Positions 22,827 to 34,001 of a DNA stretch of 64,000 bases are shown here, piece after piece; the first letter of the stretch is position 1, and each line of letters begins with the position of its first letter. The position numbers and the translations under genes are program-made. The stretch spans positions 310,001 to 374,000 of the forward strand of contig JAHLEZ010000024.1 in the NCBI GenBank assembly GCA_020726505.1, given 5' to 3'. Source of the stretch: Leptodontidium sp. MPI-SDFR-AT-0119. Its lineage: Eukaryota > Ascomycota > Leotiomycetes > Helotiales > Leptodontidiaceae. The notes beneath the pieces are model-generated. The model had not been told where the DNA came from, did no database searches, and saw nothing but the letters and a program-made list of their open reading frames with translations.

Positions 22827-24880
22827 TTAGAGATTCTGAGCAGGAAGCTTGCCGATTCTCTTCTGTGGCCAGATGCCTTGCTTTCCGGGAGCGATGATAC
22901 CGTTTGGATCGATAGCAGCCTACACATAAAGATTAATACACATCTATTCCCACATTTTCAATCAAGTCCTTTTCGAAAAGATAGGCAGGAATGATATTCT
23001 AGTAAGTGAGAGAAGACGACGAACCTTAATCTGCTCGACGAATCTCCTATAAATATGTCTATTGAAGCTGAAGAGGTTTTGAACCGCATCTGTTAGGAGG
23101 GAGCAATGTCAGCCAGCTGAAAAGTACCTAGGAAAGGCTAGGTATCTCGTTTGTAAGAGATTAACATACCCATATGCTGCAGATGCGATCGGTAACTCGC
23201 AAACCCAGCCGTCTCAGCCGCCGCCAGAATCGACACCAGCACTTTCCGTCCGCGCTCCCGATGCACCGCTTGCGTCTTATCAAAGACATACTCTTGAACA
23301 AAAAGAATATGCTTATCAAACACATGACACCCAATAAAGGGGTCCGCGCCATGCGCCTCCATCAGCCCGCGCATCTTCACAAACCAGTCTAGGACAACTT
23401 TACCCTCGCCCGGCAGGATGAGCGTCACGTCGATATGCGCGCCGGCGCCGGACCCGTCGGCTGGGAGGTTGTAGTCCGCAAGCTTAGCGGCGAACATCGA
23501 TGGGGCTCCGACGCCGAGAGTCCCGATCTTGGTGTTGTCTACCGGCTTACCGTTCTCGCCTTCGATTAAAGTGTGTTCTAGCCGGGCTTGAGGGACGGTC
23601 TTGGAGATGACGGCTTCGACACGTGCGAAACGGGCTAGGACCAGCGAGCGAGGTCCGTAGAGATCGAAGACGCAGCGCCAGTAGCCTGTTTTGTACTTCT
23701 GTCTGAGCTTCGAGAGGACCTGCTCTGTAAGTGGCCCGGGCTGCGTCTGCTGCATATGCTTTTGCGAATCCCGTGAGGCAAAGTGGTTGATGTTGACGAT
23801 GTGGGCGTGGTTCTGGAGGGTGTCTTCGCGGTAGAGTTGTTGGAGGGAGTCAATGAGGGGCGCAATGTCTGCGACTTCAGAGCAGTGAACCGCGACGCTC
23901 ATGTACGCCGGAGGCGCGATATCAACGTACACACCCAGTTTAGTAACAATGCCCAGGTTGCTTTGAAGAAAGAGTCCATCGACTTGCGGGCCGAAATTGT
24001 TACTGCAGGCGTGGGTGCTGGGCGAGTTTGGCACTCCCCACTGGCCGGTGCGCAGGATCTCTCCAGACGGGAGCACCACCTCCATGCTGGCTATCTTGTG
24101 CTGGCGGTCGCCGGTTATCGTATACCCATGGCCGCGATCTAGAGTCTAACAAAAGGGATAGGTTGAGTAGCTTTTCTACAGCACCAAAAGTGTACAAAAA
24201 AGATATTGGTAGAATGGGACCTACGTTTCCGACAACGCTGCCCCATCCAAGGGCAGGAACACCACACCAAAGCCCTACGTCGTTCTCCTTGAAATAGCGA
24301 TTCACGTCGAAAAAGGTGGTGCCGGGCTCGACTACTACATATCCGAGCTGCTCGTTGACTTCAAGAATGCGGTCCATGCGATGAAGCGAGAGCACCACGG
24401 ACCCCGGCACGCGAGGAGCAGGACCTCCATAACTAGAAGGCAATGAGCATGGTAAGGCTATGTAATGTGAGCACTAAATGCGTACCCGAAGTTCTTTCCT
24501 CGAGAGGTGATCCACAATGGTACGTGGTCCTGATTTGCGATCTTCAGGATTGCTTGGATCTCTTCCACCGAGGACGGACTGCATGCGAGGAGACAATTAG
24601 CCCGTGAAGGGAGCGACATACGTAGAGAAGAGATCTCTTACCATATAGCAGCCGATGGCTGATGCGCGTCCTCATCTAACGGGTATGGATCCCGAAAATT
24701 GATCAGATCTGACCCGACTACAATATTCTTTTGGCCGACGATACGCTCAAAAGATGCGAGAATGCGCTCGAATTCCGCTTCGTTGATTCCAGGTGGAAGG
24801 ACAGATTGTGATCCTTTCAAGGTCTGGAAAATGGCGGCGTGCTGCTGTTCGAGAGCCGGGTCCGAGTAAAATCCCACCAT
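22827..24880 (-). CDS. vanillyl-alcohol-oxidase-type FAD enzyme (4-alkylphenol oxidase)
   Basis: Flavoenzyme that oxidises para-alkylphenols, allylphenols or vanillyl-type alcohols through a quinone methide, making H2O2. Six exons (24880-24642, 24578-24486, 24432-24225, 24145-23170, 23089-23025, 22919-22827) give 557 residues, close to the about 560 of Penicillium VAO. The PCMH FAD domain has ITSRGKNFGYGGPAPR and VVEPGTTFFDVNRY. The phenol-binding Tyr after FG and the Tyr-Arg pair in ASYRSHLQHMD correspond to VAO Tyr108 and Tyr503-Arg504. An Asp in YTITGDR matches the position of the VAO catalytic Asp region, and a His in FDKHILFV is the probable FAD-linking residue. The end is DPNGIIAPGKQGIWP, as in the family. 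It shares a promoter with the stilbene-cleaving enzyme, so it probably acts on the same phenolic pool, for example eugenol- or vanillyl-type compounds. Confidence 0.9.
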
Positions 24881-25393
24881 GGCGAAGAATGATGATGATG
24901 ATGATGATGATGATGTTGTTGTTGTTGTGTTTTTGCGCTTGCTTGCTTGTTAAATTTCACTTAAGATTCCACCAACAGCTTTTGGACTACGCCGACCAGT
25001 TCTGATAGGCACTAAGATGTGATTTGACTGACTGACTGATAGACAGATGGTATTTTGTGGGTGGCGACCATGATCCTTGCAAAGAAGGGGGTGGGTCAAT
25101 GGTGGCAGACAGGAACGAAGGTTCTCCTTCAAACTTTAACCCCACCTGCGTATTTGAATGTCGAGAAGGCCGAGAGTGGCGTTGATATCACATGTTGGTT
25201 ACCACCTGGGTAATGCTATTCTAAGAACCTTGGATAGAGTACATACACCACGGAAGTTAGTGTCGAGATGTCATCTATTTAAGCAGATAGTTCCAACTAG
25301 AAGCCACAGCTTCTGTCAGTGACCAACTGACTTTTGACACCATAAAGTCTTCTTCTGTCCACGAAATATTATTTGCATCACCACACGACCAAC
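24881..25393. promoter_or_regulatory. divergent promoter VAO / stilbene dioxygenase
   Basis: 512 bp shared by the two most diagnostic enzymes. Cluster motifs: GTGGGTGG 25057-25064, GGGGGTGGGT 25087-25096, CCCCACC 25140-25146 and an ACCACCTGGGT at about 25201. A GAT/GTT microsatellite lies just upstream of the VAO ATG. Confidence 0.6.
24890..24928. repeat. GAT then GTT trinucleotide microsatellite
   Basis: About eight GAT units are followed by about five GTT units, in the VAO 5' leader, 10 bp upstream of its start codon. Confidence 0.85.
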
Positions 25394-26962
25394 ATGGTTC
25401 ACATCGTTCCAAGCACCGTTTTCCCGAAAACACCGGTCATAACACCATGGAACCTCGCACATACCCGTTTTGAAGCAGATGTGGTGTCGCTGGAAATCAT
25501 CGGCACACTGCCCAAAAACCTCCACGGCGCCTTCTACCGCGTCCAGCCAGACACGGCCTTCCCACCACGATACGACGACGACGTCCCACTGAACGGGGAT
25601 GGTAACATCTCCTGTTTCTACATCAAGGACGGGACAGTAGATTTCAAGAACCGTTATGTCCAAACGGAGAAGTTCAAGGCCGAGCGTTCAGCTCGACAAG
25701 CACTCTTCGGCCGCTATCGAAACAAATACACCGACGACCCTCTGGTTCGAAATGTCATCTCAAGAACGACCTCCAACACCCACGTCATCCACCATGCCGG
25801 CACCCTCATGACCCTCAAGGAAGACGGCCCCCCCTACCAAATCGACGCCACCTCTCTAGCCACGATCGGAATCCACAACTACAACAACACCTTCCACTGC
25901 CCAACCCACACCGCGCACCCAAAGGCCGATTCCGCCACGGGAGAGCTCGTCGCCTTCGGCTACGAAGCGAAAGGCGACGCTACACCCGACATCTACTCCT
26001 TCACCGTCGACGCGAGCGGCAAGATCACCGAGGAATGCATGTTCGAGGCGCCCTGGCCGAACATGATCCACGACTTCTGGGTCACGGAGAACTACGTCGT
26101 GTTCCCCATCTGCCCGCTCAAAGCCAGTCTGGAGCTCATGAAGGCCGGCGGAGACCACTTCTTCTACGACGAGGCGCAGGAGTTCCAGATTCTGGGCGTG
26201 GTGCCGCGACGCGGCGCGCGGCCGGGCGATGCGAAGTGGTTCAAGACGCCGGCGGGGTGCTACTCGCATACGATTAATGGGTATGAGGAGAATGGGGAGA
26301 TAGTTCTGGATGCGTCTGTCTGGACGGATAATCTTTTTCCTTTCTTCCCGAATAGCAAGGGGGTGAAGTTCGCGGGCGACCCGACTAAGATCCGGGCGCC
26401 GGTCGTGCGTTACCGCTTCGACCCGAAGGGCAGCACGGAGGTGATGATTTATCCCGCGCAGGTTATCCTGGAGGGGGTGAATGAGTTTGGGCGGGTGGAT
26501 GATCGGCTCTTGGGGAAGCCGTACTCGCGGTTTTGGACACTGGGGGTTGATCCATCGAGGGTGAAGGCCGACGCTGGCATGGCTTCTGAAGCTGGCTTTA
26601 ATACCTTGATTTACCATAACTTCGCCACGGGAGAGACGCAGCGGTATTTCCACGGCGATGGCGTTTGTTTCCAGGAACCTTGTTTCGTTCCGCGGTATGA
26701 TGGGGCTCCTGCCGATGATGGATATATTGTGGTTCTTATCGACCTGTTTGCGGAGAACCGCAATGACTTGCTTCTCTTTGAGGCGCAGGATATTCAGGCT
26801 GGTCCTATTGCGGAAATTAAGCTGCCCCTGAAGTTGCTTGATGGGTTGCATGGCAGCTGGGTTGACGGGAAGGATGTTGAAAGGGCTTCACAGGGCAAGT
26901 TTAGAGAGTATGCATGGGACGGCGCGAAGCCGACGAAGCCAGAAATCAAGAGCAGAGTTTAG
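25394..26962 (+). CDS. stilbene-cleaving dioxygenase (carotenoid cleavage oxygenase family)
   Basis: Non-haem Fe(II) dioxygenase that cleaves a conjugated double bond into two aldehydes. Intronless, 522 residues; an in-frame start at 25373 is TTG, so the ATG at 25394 is used. The four iron-binding His of the family are visible: His175 (THTAHPKAD), His226 (NMIHDFW), His292 (AGCYSHTING) and His486 (GLHGSW). The size and motifs fit the fungal CAO-1 / bacterial NOV1 (lignostilbene dioxygenase) branch rather than retinal-forming carotenases. A Lys in YVQTEKF (about residue 93) sits where stilbene-cleaving enzymes carry a lysine that contacts the 4'-hydroxyl; the register needs an alignment. Neurospora CAO-1 cleaves resveratrol and piceatannol. 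It is divergent from VAO. The GC-rich third positions from about 25.8 to 26.3 kb are stronger than in neighbours. Confidence 0.9.
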   Translation: MVHIVPSTVFPKTPVITPWNLAHTRFEADVVSLEIIGTLPKNLHGAFYRVQPDTAFPPRYDDDVPLNGDGNISCFYIKDGTVDFKNRYVQTEKFKAERSARQALFGRYRNKYTDDPLVRNVISRTTSNTHVIHHAGTLMTLKEDGPPYQIDATSLATIGIHNYNNTFHCPTHTAHPKADSATGELVAFGYEAKGDATPDIYSFTVDASGKITEECMFEAPWPNMIHDFWVTENYVVFPICPLKASLELMKAGGDHFFYDEAQEFQILGVVPRRGARPGDAKWFKTPAGCYSHTINGYEENGEIVLDASVWTDNLFPFFPNSKGVKFAGDPTKIRAPVVRYRFDPKGSTEVMIYPAQVILEGVNEFGRVDDRLLGKPYSRFWTLGVDPSRVKADAGMASEAGFNTLIYHNFATGETQRYFHGDGVCFQEPCFVPRYDGAPADDGYIVVLIDLFAENRNDLLLFEAQDIQAGPIAEIKLPLKLLDGLHGSWVDGKDVERASQGKFREYAWDGAKPTKPEIKSRV

Positions 26963-27974
26963 TTTGGTAGTGTAATTTCATTTCTTGGGCTTAGGAGGGA
27001 GTCATAAATGCTTTGTTCTTTACCAAATCGCTGCATGAACTCGTCGTGAAGCGCCATCATCTTGGACAGATGGTGAGAAAGTGGTTCTAAGAAAAGGAAT
27101 ATAAGTAGCAACATCTTTTAGAGTAATGAGAGAAGTCAATTCAATTCACACATCCGAACATCTCGGACAAAACATAAGAATGTGGCTAAGACGAGAGTCT
27201 TCTTTTTCCTCTTTCTGGGAAACCAGCCATCACCTCCCTTGAACATATACTAGGAGCCTAGCATCACAACATAGCATTGTAAGATCAATACAAAGCCTAG
27301 GCAGTTCAGGAAACTCATTATTGCAAAAGGCAACCGATCAATCCAGTCTGGACGTGTACCTTTCCGCCCACCCGTTTCGTAATGCTATGCTGAGATCACG
27401 ATTCCCATTCCTAGAACTGGCTCGGCCATAACTCGCGTAGAGAAGTTCCGATCCACGGCTTGCCGAAAAGTCCGTGTCCGAACCGCGCAAGGTAGATAGA
27501 CACTTCCCATCTCGATGGGTTCATAATCCCCATTCCGGGTGGCGCGTAATTACGCTGGGGTTCATCTCCACCCTAGAAAAAGTCGTGGGGCACATGTTGA
27601 CATAGTGATAGGTAACTATACCCACCCGTTGCTAAGAGAAGTGACATTCAGAACATAGCGTCGCGTAGCTCGAAATGCGGTTTACTACTTACATGTCGAT
27701 AATTAGATCAAATCTCTCATCCCCACCCTGGTCCTCTGGAATACTTATCAAGCAATGGGCTATGCGGTGATGTCGGAAATGAATCACGAGGATTTCCAAG
27801 TTGTCTCTGGAGGAGACAGTCGCTCTCGTCACTCTACAGCTGCTCGGCTTCTCTCTATTGGCCGGTGAGTCCCTGGACGAATTCATCAACAATTCCGATT
27901 CCCAAAAAAAAAAAAAAAAAAAAAAAAAAAGCTGACCTGTATGCGTGCCTAGCCATATCTTACCAGACAACGCG
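26963..27974. promoter_or_regulatory. SDR2 upstream region
   Basis: About 1 kb. It contains the cluster motif as GGGTGG 27537-27542 and CCCACCC 27621-27627 and a 27-base A run just before SDR2. An ORF on the minus strand (27689-28105) is an artefact of that A run and of SDR2 antisense. Confidence 0.45.
27904..27930 (+). repeat. poly(A) homopolymer, 27 bases
   Basis: An uninterrupted A run 44 bp upstream of the SDR2 start codon. It is on the 5' side of the gene, so it does not look like a retrocopy tail of SDR2. Length in the assembly may be inexact. Confidence 0.9.
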
Positions 27975-28775
27975 ATGGCATCGTCTACCAAACCTACCCA
28001 TGCTTCTTTAGAAGGGAAGGTCGCTATCGTCAGTGGCTCCTCGGCCGGCATAGGAGCAGCAATCGCGCGGGAACTGGCTTCCCGGGGAGCGTCTGTTGTT
28101 CTCAACTACCCAGGGCCGAGCGAAAAGGAGACCGCAGACGCAGTCTTGAAAAGCCTGGCTCACCCCTCTAGATCCATTGCGATTGAAGCAGATCTGTCAA
28201 CCCTGGAAGGACCAAAACGCCTAGCCGAAGCCGCTGCAGCGCGATATGGCAAGGTTGATATCCTAATCAACAACGCAGGTGTGATGATTGGCACTCCTCT
28301 CGATGACCCCGATGACGGAAAGATCATCGCAGCTTGGGAGAAGACGATTAATCTGAATGGGAGAGGCACCTACCTACTCACACGGGCCGTTTTGAAATTC
28401 CTCCACACAAAGAATTCGCGCATCATCAACATCTCCAGCGGCTCCTCGCGCACCGCGGCCTCCAACCAGAGCATGTACGCGGGCACCAAGGGAATGCTGG
28501 AATCGCTGACGAGGAACTGGGCGAAGGAGTTGCCGCGGAAGTATGGCTGTACGGTCAATACCGTGGCGCCGGGGATTGTTGGCACGGAGGGGTACTACGC
28601 TGCGCCTCCTGTGGTCCGCGAAATTCTGAAGCCCTTCATTGATGAGACGCCTGTTGCTCCTCGGGTGGGCACGACGGAAGAGGTGGCTTGGGCTGTGGCG
28701 ATGCTGTGCGAGGAAGGCGCGAGTTGGATCAATGGTACATATATTCCAGTTGGGGGAGGAGTTACGATGTCCTAG
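27975..28775 (+). CDS. short-chain dehydrogenase/reductase 2
   Basis: Intronless, 266 residues, classical SDR. Motifs: SGSSAGIGAAIA for the cofactor, ILINNAGV, catalytic Ser in NISSGSSRT, and Tyr-x3-Lys in SMYAGTKG. The C-terminus is IPVGGGVTMS. It is a paralogue of SDR1 (13884-14681), with the same length and intronless structure; conserved blocks include GKVAI, EADLST, ELPRKY and ATPVA/ETPVA. The ATG at 27975 is chosen because it aligns with the SDR1 start and the upstream extension begins with GTG. The two SDRs may act on two different aldehyde or alcohol products, or be partly redundant. It is transcribed in the same direction as the stilbene dioxygenase. Confidence 0.9.
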   Translation: MASSTKPTHASLEGKVAIVSGSSAGIGAAIARELASRGASVVLNYPGPSEKETADAVLKSLAHPSRSIAIEADLSTLEGPKRLAEAAAARYGKVDILINNAGVMIGTPLDDPDDGKIIAAWEKTINLNGRGTYLLTRAVLKFLHTKNSRIINISSGSSRTAASNQSMYAGTKGMLESLTRNWAKELPRKYGCTVNTVAPGIVGTEGYYAAPPVVREILKPFIDETPVAPRVGTTEEVAWAVAMLCEEGASWINGTYIPVGGGVTMS

Positions 28776-29334
28776 CACCTAGAATGTTTCAAGGTAGATA
28801 GTTCGTCGTTAGGTGTCGCGGGTAGGGCGTTCTTATAGAAAATAAAGATCCTTTATCTTGAATTTCAAACCCCTCTCGTGAAAATATTGACAACTAACTT
28901 GGTTGGCCTGATGAAGACTAGGAAGATTGAAGTCGATAGGGAATATGTGTAGCGAATTAGCTACGTTGATAAGCAACGGAAAACGGATTTTCTTTGGTCC
29001 TCACCAAATCTTGGTGGAAATCAGATAAGCACCCATCACAGAGGTCGCTGCTAGTGCTTAGTTTGCCCGCAAAGCGTGGTAAAGATGATAGGGAAAGACT
29101 ACGGGGACAGGTGATAATTGGACGAGAAAGGAATCGAGTAAGTATAACTACAGTCAAATTCCCATGTAGGTCTTAATCTGAAAAAATATCCGACACTGAC
29201 TTGTTGAAACTTAGTGAGAGAGGGCATCAAAACAATCGGTGAGATTTTCATTGACACTAGAATAGCTGGCCAAGCCATATTATGTCCACTTGCACTTCCT
29301 TCCTATCACTTCCACAAGGGACCATACATGTGCC
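28776..29334. other. intergenic, converging 3' ends
   Basis: Between SDR2 and SnoaL1 stops. Nothing recognised; no cluster motif, consistent with a region without promoters. Confidence 0.5.
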
Positions 29335-29843
29335 TCACAATCTTGAACGAGTAAGCTTAGTCTCGTCTTCACCCCCCTTCTCAATGATCGTTGCCGGCGC
29401 TGCAAACGCCGCATGAAGCCCCCTGATTCTGTCGCTATCATCCAAGAGATATATAATGAGAAATTTCTGCTGAATTTGCTGCCCAAGCTTCACAGGAGGC
29501 AGCCCCGCTTGCGCCTAAATGACGATATGTTAGATCAAAGTATAACCGTCAATCACAAAGATCTTACCTCGTTGATGTCACGCAGTGGCGTGAAAATCAC
29601 CGTCGATTGCGTGGTAATGGCGCCCTTGGCGAAGTAACATGCGTCGACGGTCAGGTTCTCAAGCATATGCTCCCGTTGTGCGCGGATGAAGTCCACAAAG
29701 CTCTGCCTTCCCGTCGTCTTGATTACTCCGTTGATGTCCACGGCGGCATCGTGTGAGAAGTAGCCGGGGAAGTTGTCGTAGTCAACCTTGTTGAAGTAGT
29801 CGAGATACTGCAAGAGATCTTGCTTGTTCTTGATGGGAGGCAT
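29335..29843 (-). CDS. SnoaL-like (NTF2-fold) protein 1
   Basis: Small alpha+beta-barrel protein. Exons 29843-29568 and 29514-29335 give 151 residues. The N-terminal part (LLQYLDYFNKVDYDNFPGYFSHDAAVDINGV) shows the pattern of a SnoaL / polyketide-cyclase-like fold: a helix, then a hydrophobic residue pattern leading to a beta hairpin with DAAVDING. The C-terminal exon (QQKFLIIYLLDDSDRIRGLHAAF) continues the strand-turn pattern. Members act as cyclases, isomerases, dehydratases or hydrolases of small ligands. No residue allows choosing a reaction. It is divergent from BBE2. A second SnoaL-like protein lies at 41021-41764, and the two look only distantly related. Confidence 0.7.
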
Positions 29844-30945
29844 GCTGATTGGTGAATGGGATGGTACGTATCAGGGATGTGATGATTAAGAAACAGGCCA
29901 CTCCACGAGAGGGAATGTACTTATGGTTTGAGGAGAGGTGGGTGGCTATGTGGGGGTTAGCTCGGTTAGGGAGGAGGTGGCTTGAGCGACACACTGGGCC
30001 GGCCATGCGTAATTCTCGGATGCGGGGTTGGTTCGAGCCAAGGGTGGATCTCTCTGGGGATGGAACATCTACACCGCGCGGGAGAGGTTCAAGTAAGTCA
30101 GGTATCTTTGGATACTTTACACTTGAACATACTTTATTTAGTCGATACTATGGAGTATGCCGTGCAACCCTTATTTAGCGAGCCTCTTGCAGTTTTGGTG
30201 CCCGCCGTGGGCATCGTCTCGGTCCAATAAGGTACTTTTTTGCTACCCACCAGGAGAGGGTCGTTAAGGTTTGGTCGATGTCAAGACTCAATCTCGACCC
30301 AACCTAATGCGTAGGCGTGGGTGGGTATGCGTAGGTGGGTACACCTGGGTGGGTGAGAGCACCAACCCCCGGCCGTTCCGCCGGTAGAGTTCGAGAAGTT
30401 TTTGGCGCAGGTTAAGAGGCAGGGGCAGCGGGATTCGACGGTTGCGACAAATATTATACGGGTACTTCGTATTATTGGAGCGCGTCTACTCCCATTGTGA
30501 GTCGCGAGCAATTCTGAACGGGTGGGACGCCCGATGGCTACGACGTAGTTGATCGCAAGGATAAACAGTTCCACCCCCCGGTGCTCTATGGGTAATTCAG
30601 CGAAGTGGCGTAAGACCATTGAGGGTGTGATTATTTGTCCCTATACCAAAGTAAGGTAAGTAAGCAACACAACCACGGTGTCCACCCGCTACCTACTTAA
30701 GGTGGAGATTTGAATGACGGGGGCATTCATGGCCTAATTGGGCAAAGACACCTTAGGTATGTATATGTACATATCTACCATCGCTCACGGGACAATCCCC
30801 ATACTCGTACCCTATCCGTAGCTTTCTTCCCAATGATCAATTTGCGGCGTCACAATTCCATCTTCTATTGCACCCACCATCACCTCTCCCACCCGGACAC
30901 AGAACAGAGCTATCCCATTCAAACTTGGATTCCCTCTTGCCAATA
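29844..30945. promoter_or_regulatory. divergent promoter SnoaL1 / BBE2
   Basis: 1.1 kb with a dense set of the cluster motif: GGTGGGTGG 29937-29945, TGTGGGGG 29949-29956, ACCCACC 30245-30251, GTGGGTGGGT 30317-30326, AGGTGGGT 30333-30340, TGGGTGGGT 30346-30354, GGGTGGG 30520-30526, ACCCACC 30872-30878 and CCCACCC 30888-30894. No coding ORF. Confidence 0.6.
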
Positions 30946-32470
30946 ATGTCAACTCAGCCCATTCCTCAGACTTTAACCCGTTCTTCGGAAGGCTATGAAG
31001 AGCTTCGTCGCAGATACTTCAATGCCCGCGTCCCAGACGTAAAACCAGTAGAGATATGGTCGCCATCTACAACCGCCGACGTTGTGGCCGCCGTCAAGTC
31101 CGCAAACAAGAAGGGTTTGAAGGTCGGCGTGCGCTCTGGCGGGCATCTTTTCCCTTGTCTGTCGCTCGTGCAGAATGGCGTTTTGATCGATACCAAAAGG
31201 CTCAACAAACATTTCGAGTACGACCAGGCGACGAAGATGATTTCCTTCAGTCCCGGCCACACAGTACAGGAGCTTTCCGACCAACTCAAGCCACTGAAGC
31301 GATTCTTCCCTGCCGGCCATTCTCGTTCTGTTGGTTTGGGTGGCTTCTACCTGGCTGGTGGCCAGGGCTGTTTTCTCCGTGGGTGGGGATATACCTCTGA
31401 TACATGGGTTACACAGATCGAGGTTGTGACAGCCAGCGGGCAGGCGGTTATTGCCAACAAGAAGCAGAATGCGGACCTGTTCTGGGCGGCTCCGGGAAGC
31501 GGACAAGGTTTTTTTGGTGTCTTAACAAGAATTTGGGCCAGGACAATCCCTGCCCAAAAACTATTTGATACGACTATCATCATCGATTCAACAGACGTTT
31601 TCAAGCCACTGCTCAAGTGGGCGTTGGAGACGGCGGATAAAGTTCCAGAGTACGGCAATGATATCTTCATGGCAACATTCTACGCAGATAAGGATGCTCC
31701 AGGTGACGAGGAGGTTTCTCAAGCCAAACGAGTCTTTTTGGCGCTGAATCAGACGATTCATGTCAATTCTATCGATCAAGCCAAGGTTCTTGCTAGCCCA
31801 TGGGATTGTCTCCCAAGCGAATTTGAACCCTTTGTGGTTACCAGAGTACCCATGCAGGAAAGAAACTGGGAAGAGCTATGGGATTTGCAAGAGAGTTTTC
31901 AGCCACATGGCCAAGGCGAGAGGTACAAGGTTGACAGTATCTTGGCTGACCCCGAAGTCTCCTACGAGAAGGTATGAGCAGATTGGTCTCTGAGTAGAAT
32001 GCGCTAACCGGGATACCAGATCGTGGACAAGGTTACACCCGCTCTCCTAGATCTCCCAACGCGTAAATCAACCGGGACGATTGTCTTTCTCGACTACTTT
32101 CCAGACGAGGCCGATCAAGCACTCAGCTTACCGCAGAAATTATCTGTGACGACCATGGCTATTTGGAAAGACCCGGCTAGGGATGCCGCCATGGATAAAT
32201 GGATGTATGATGTGTACAAAGAGGCTGAGAAGGTGGGCCGTGGCCAATACGTTGCCGATTACGATGCGGAGCATAGACCAACGAAGGTACGATCCTGATG
32301 AATTATCCTAACCATGCATATTGTTGAGAATTCGTACTCATTGTTTTTAGATTATGTCTGATACAGCACTGAAAAGGTGGTTTCAAATACGAGCAAAGTG
32401 GGATCCGGCAGAAACATTCATCGGCCACCGATCCTTTGAAAAATCCCTAGACATCAACTTGAAGCTGTAG
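30946..32470 (+). CDS. FAD-linked oxidase 2 (berberine-bridge-enzyme-like)
   Basis: Three exons (30946-31971, 32020-32286, 32351-32470), 470 residues. The PCMH FAD domain shows VGVRSGGHLFPC with the probable FAD-linking His, FPAGHSRSVGLGGFYLAGGQG and ADLFWAAPGSGQGFFGVLTRI. The C-terminal BBE segment is shortened and reads RAKWDPAETFIGHRSFEKS instead of the usual YDPxNxF form. The in-frame upstream start at 30868 is not an ATG. It probably oxidises a hydroxyl or amine with O2. It is clearly different from BBE1, so the pair is not a recent duplication. It is divergent from SnoaL1. Confidence 0.85.
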
Positions 32471-33037
32471 AGTTATTCGTATGCAATAGGAGTTATTCAG
32501 GTTCTTCTTATGAGTGTGCTTTTCTTGATTTGCAATGACTATGAATATTGTGATCGTCTGTTGGTGGAATATAAGATTCTGGATTTATCTAAGTGGTATG
32601 ATAACAGAATAGGGTATTTCAAACCAACTGATAATGTTATGTTCTCTACGGAGATTCGATTTGAAGGTCCCGGGATTACGGGCATAAGTGCTCAGTGCCA
32701 CCCTCACAGCACTGAAATCCCTTACCATTACAGGGTCGTCCTCGCCCACTCATCCTAAAAATACGCCTTGGAAGTACTGACAGTGCCGTAGCTGTTATGT
32801 CGCCCAAGTGGCTTTCCTAAATCACTGGAAGGGCACAAAGCCTAGAGCGAGAAGCTCAGGCTATTTGTCCGCTATTATGATGCCCTGTGGGAGTAGTCAA
32901 GGGCCTTGTAAGGCTCTTCAGAGGCACTTAACTCTTGTAACCTTGGGATCTTTGAGGTGAATCTCCGTACACATGAATTAAGCAACAATTCTGATTTTCC
33001 CGCAGAGAAAATTTTCTTCTTTACACGGATACGTTGA
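32471..33037. other. intergenic, converging 3' ends
   Basis: Between BBE2 and DLH2 stops. The ORF at 32510-32758 starts without domain character. Nothing else seen. Confidence 0.5.
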
Positions 33038-34001
33038 TTATTTTAGATACCTTGCAAACCATTTAACTGCCCGATCCTCCGCCTGGTCTGCCATTTCCAT
33101 CACGACCTGATCGTCAGGATTGCCACGTACCGCGAACCCGTGCTTTGCACCCGGGATGACCGTCACTTCAGAATCCACGTCGGTTTTCTTAGACAAGATG
33201 TCTTCCATCTCTCTCACCTTCTGCAACGACAATGCGAAATCGACATCGCCAATCACGACGCCGTATGGGAGCTTGATCTTCTCGATGTCGTCTGGGACTG
33301 ACAGTTCACTAGGGTGAGCCGTGAACGCTGCGTCGATGAGGCGTTTCCCATTCGCAGCCCTAGGACCGTGAGCAAGCTGGGTGACGGAGTATCCGCCCCA
33401 GCAGAAGCCCATCGCGCCGATCTTGAGATTATTTCCCTCAGCACAACGGATGTCGCCTATGTATTTTTCGATCGTCTTGTACGCCGCCTTCGGGTTGTTC
33501 GAGATCATGAATGGCACCATAGCAAAAACAGCTTGGAGAACCAGGTAGCTACTTTAGTCAGTTCTCTCATCACTTGTTTTCACACACGCAATTCGAAAGG
33601 GCCATGACATACGGCTTGATCATCCACGCATAGAAACTGTGGTCGGTTAAGATCTGGTCTATCACAGACATCATCCATTGCGGTGCTGCCTTCCCTTTAA
33701 CACTCGCGCGTACTCATTAGCTTTGGCGACAACTTGATATCGGTCACAAAAACATTGACGTACCATTCATGAAGTCTGGGAGATATATGCGACAGCCAGT
33801 TCGTTTGGCGTAGGTATCGGCAAGCAGTCGTAAATTACTCGTCTTCCATCCGAAGGCATCGGAAACCACCACAATCAAACCCTTGACCTCAGCAGCGTTC
33901 TCTGGTTCCACGACGTATGTATCAATCCCATAAAGCTGGATCTCGATTCCTTGGACCTCGCCACTGTGCACATGTCCGTTGAAGCAATCTGGGCATGACA
34001 T
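33038..34001 (-). CDS. dienelactone hydrolase family protein 2
   Basis: Carboxymethylenebutenolidase family. Exons 34001-33764, 33694-33613, 33551-33038 give 277 residues. It starts MSCPDCFNGHVHSGEVQG, the usual cysteine-containing start of fungal members. The Cys nucleophile is in GAMGFCWGGYS, the acidic residue in VIGDVDFAL, and the His in GAKHGFAVRG. It resembles AIM2-type fungal proteins more than DLH1 does. A function in opening a lactone formed after ring cleavage is inference. Its upstream region carries the tandem G-rich array at 34452-34527. Confidence 0.88.

Noticed and set aside
25856..26851. 331-aa minus-strand ORF
   Set aside because: Antisense shadow of the stilbene dioxygenase; Arg/Pro-rich composition follows from GC-rich third positions of the real gene.
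27904..27930. Poly(A) as the tail of a retrocopied gene
   Set aside because: The run is 5' of SDR2 and not 3'; SDR1, also intronless, has no such run.
30973..31506. 177-aa minus-strand ORF
   Set aside because: Antisense shadow of BBE2; the plus strand carries all motifs.
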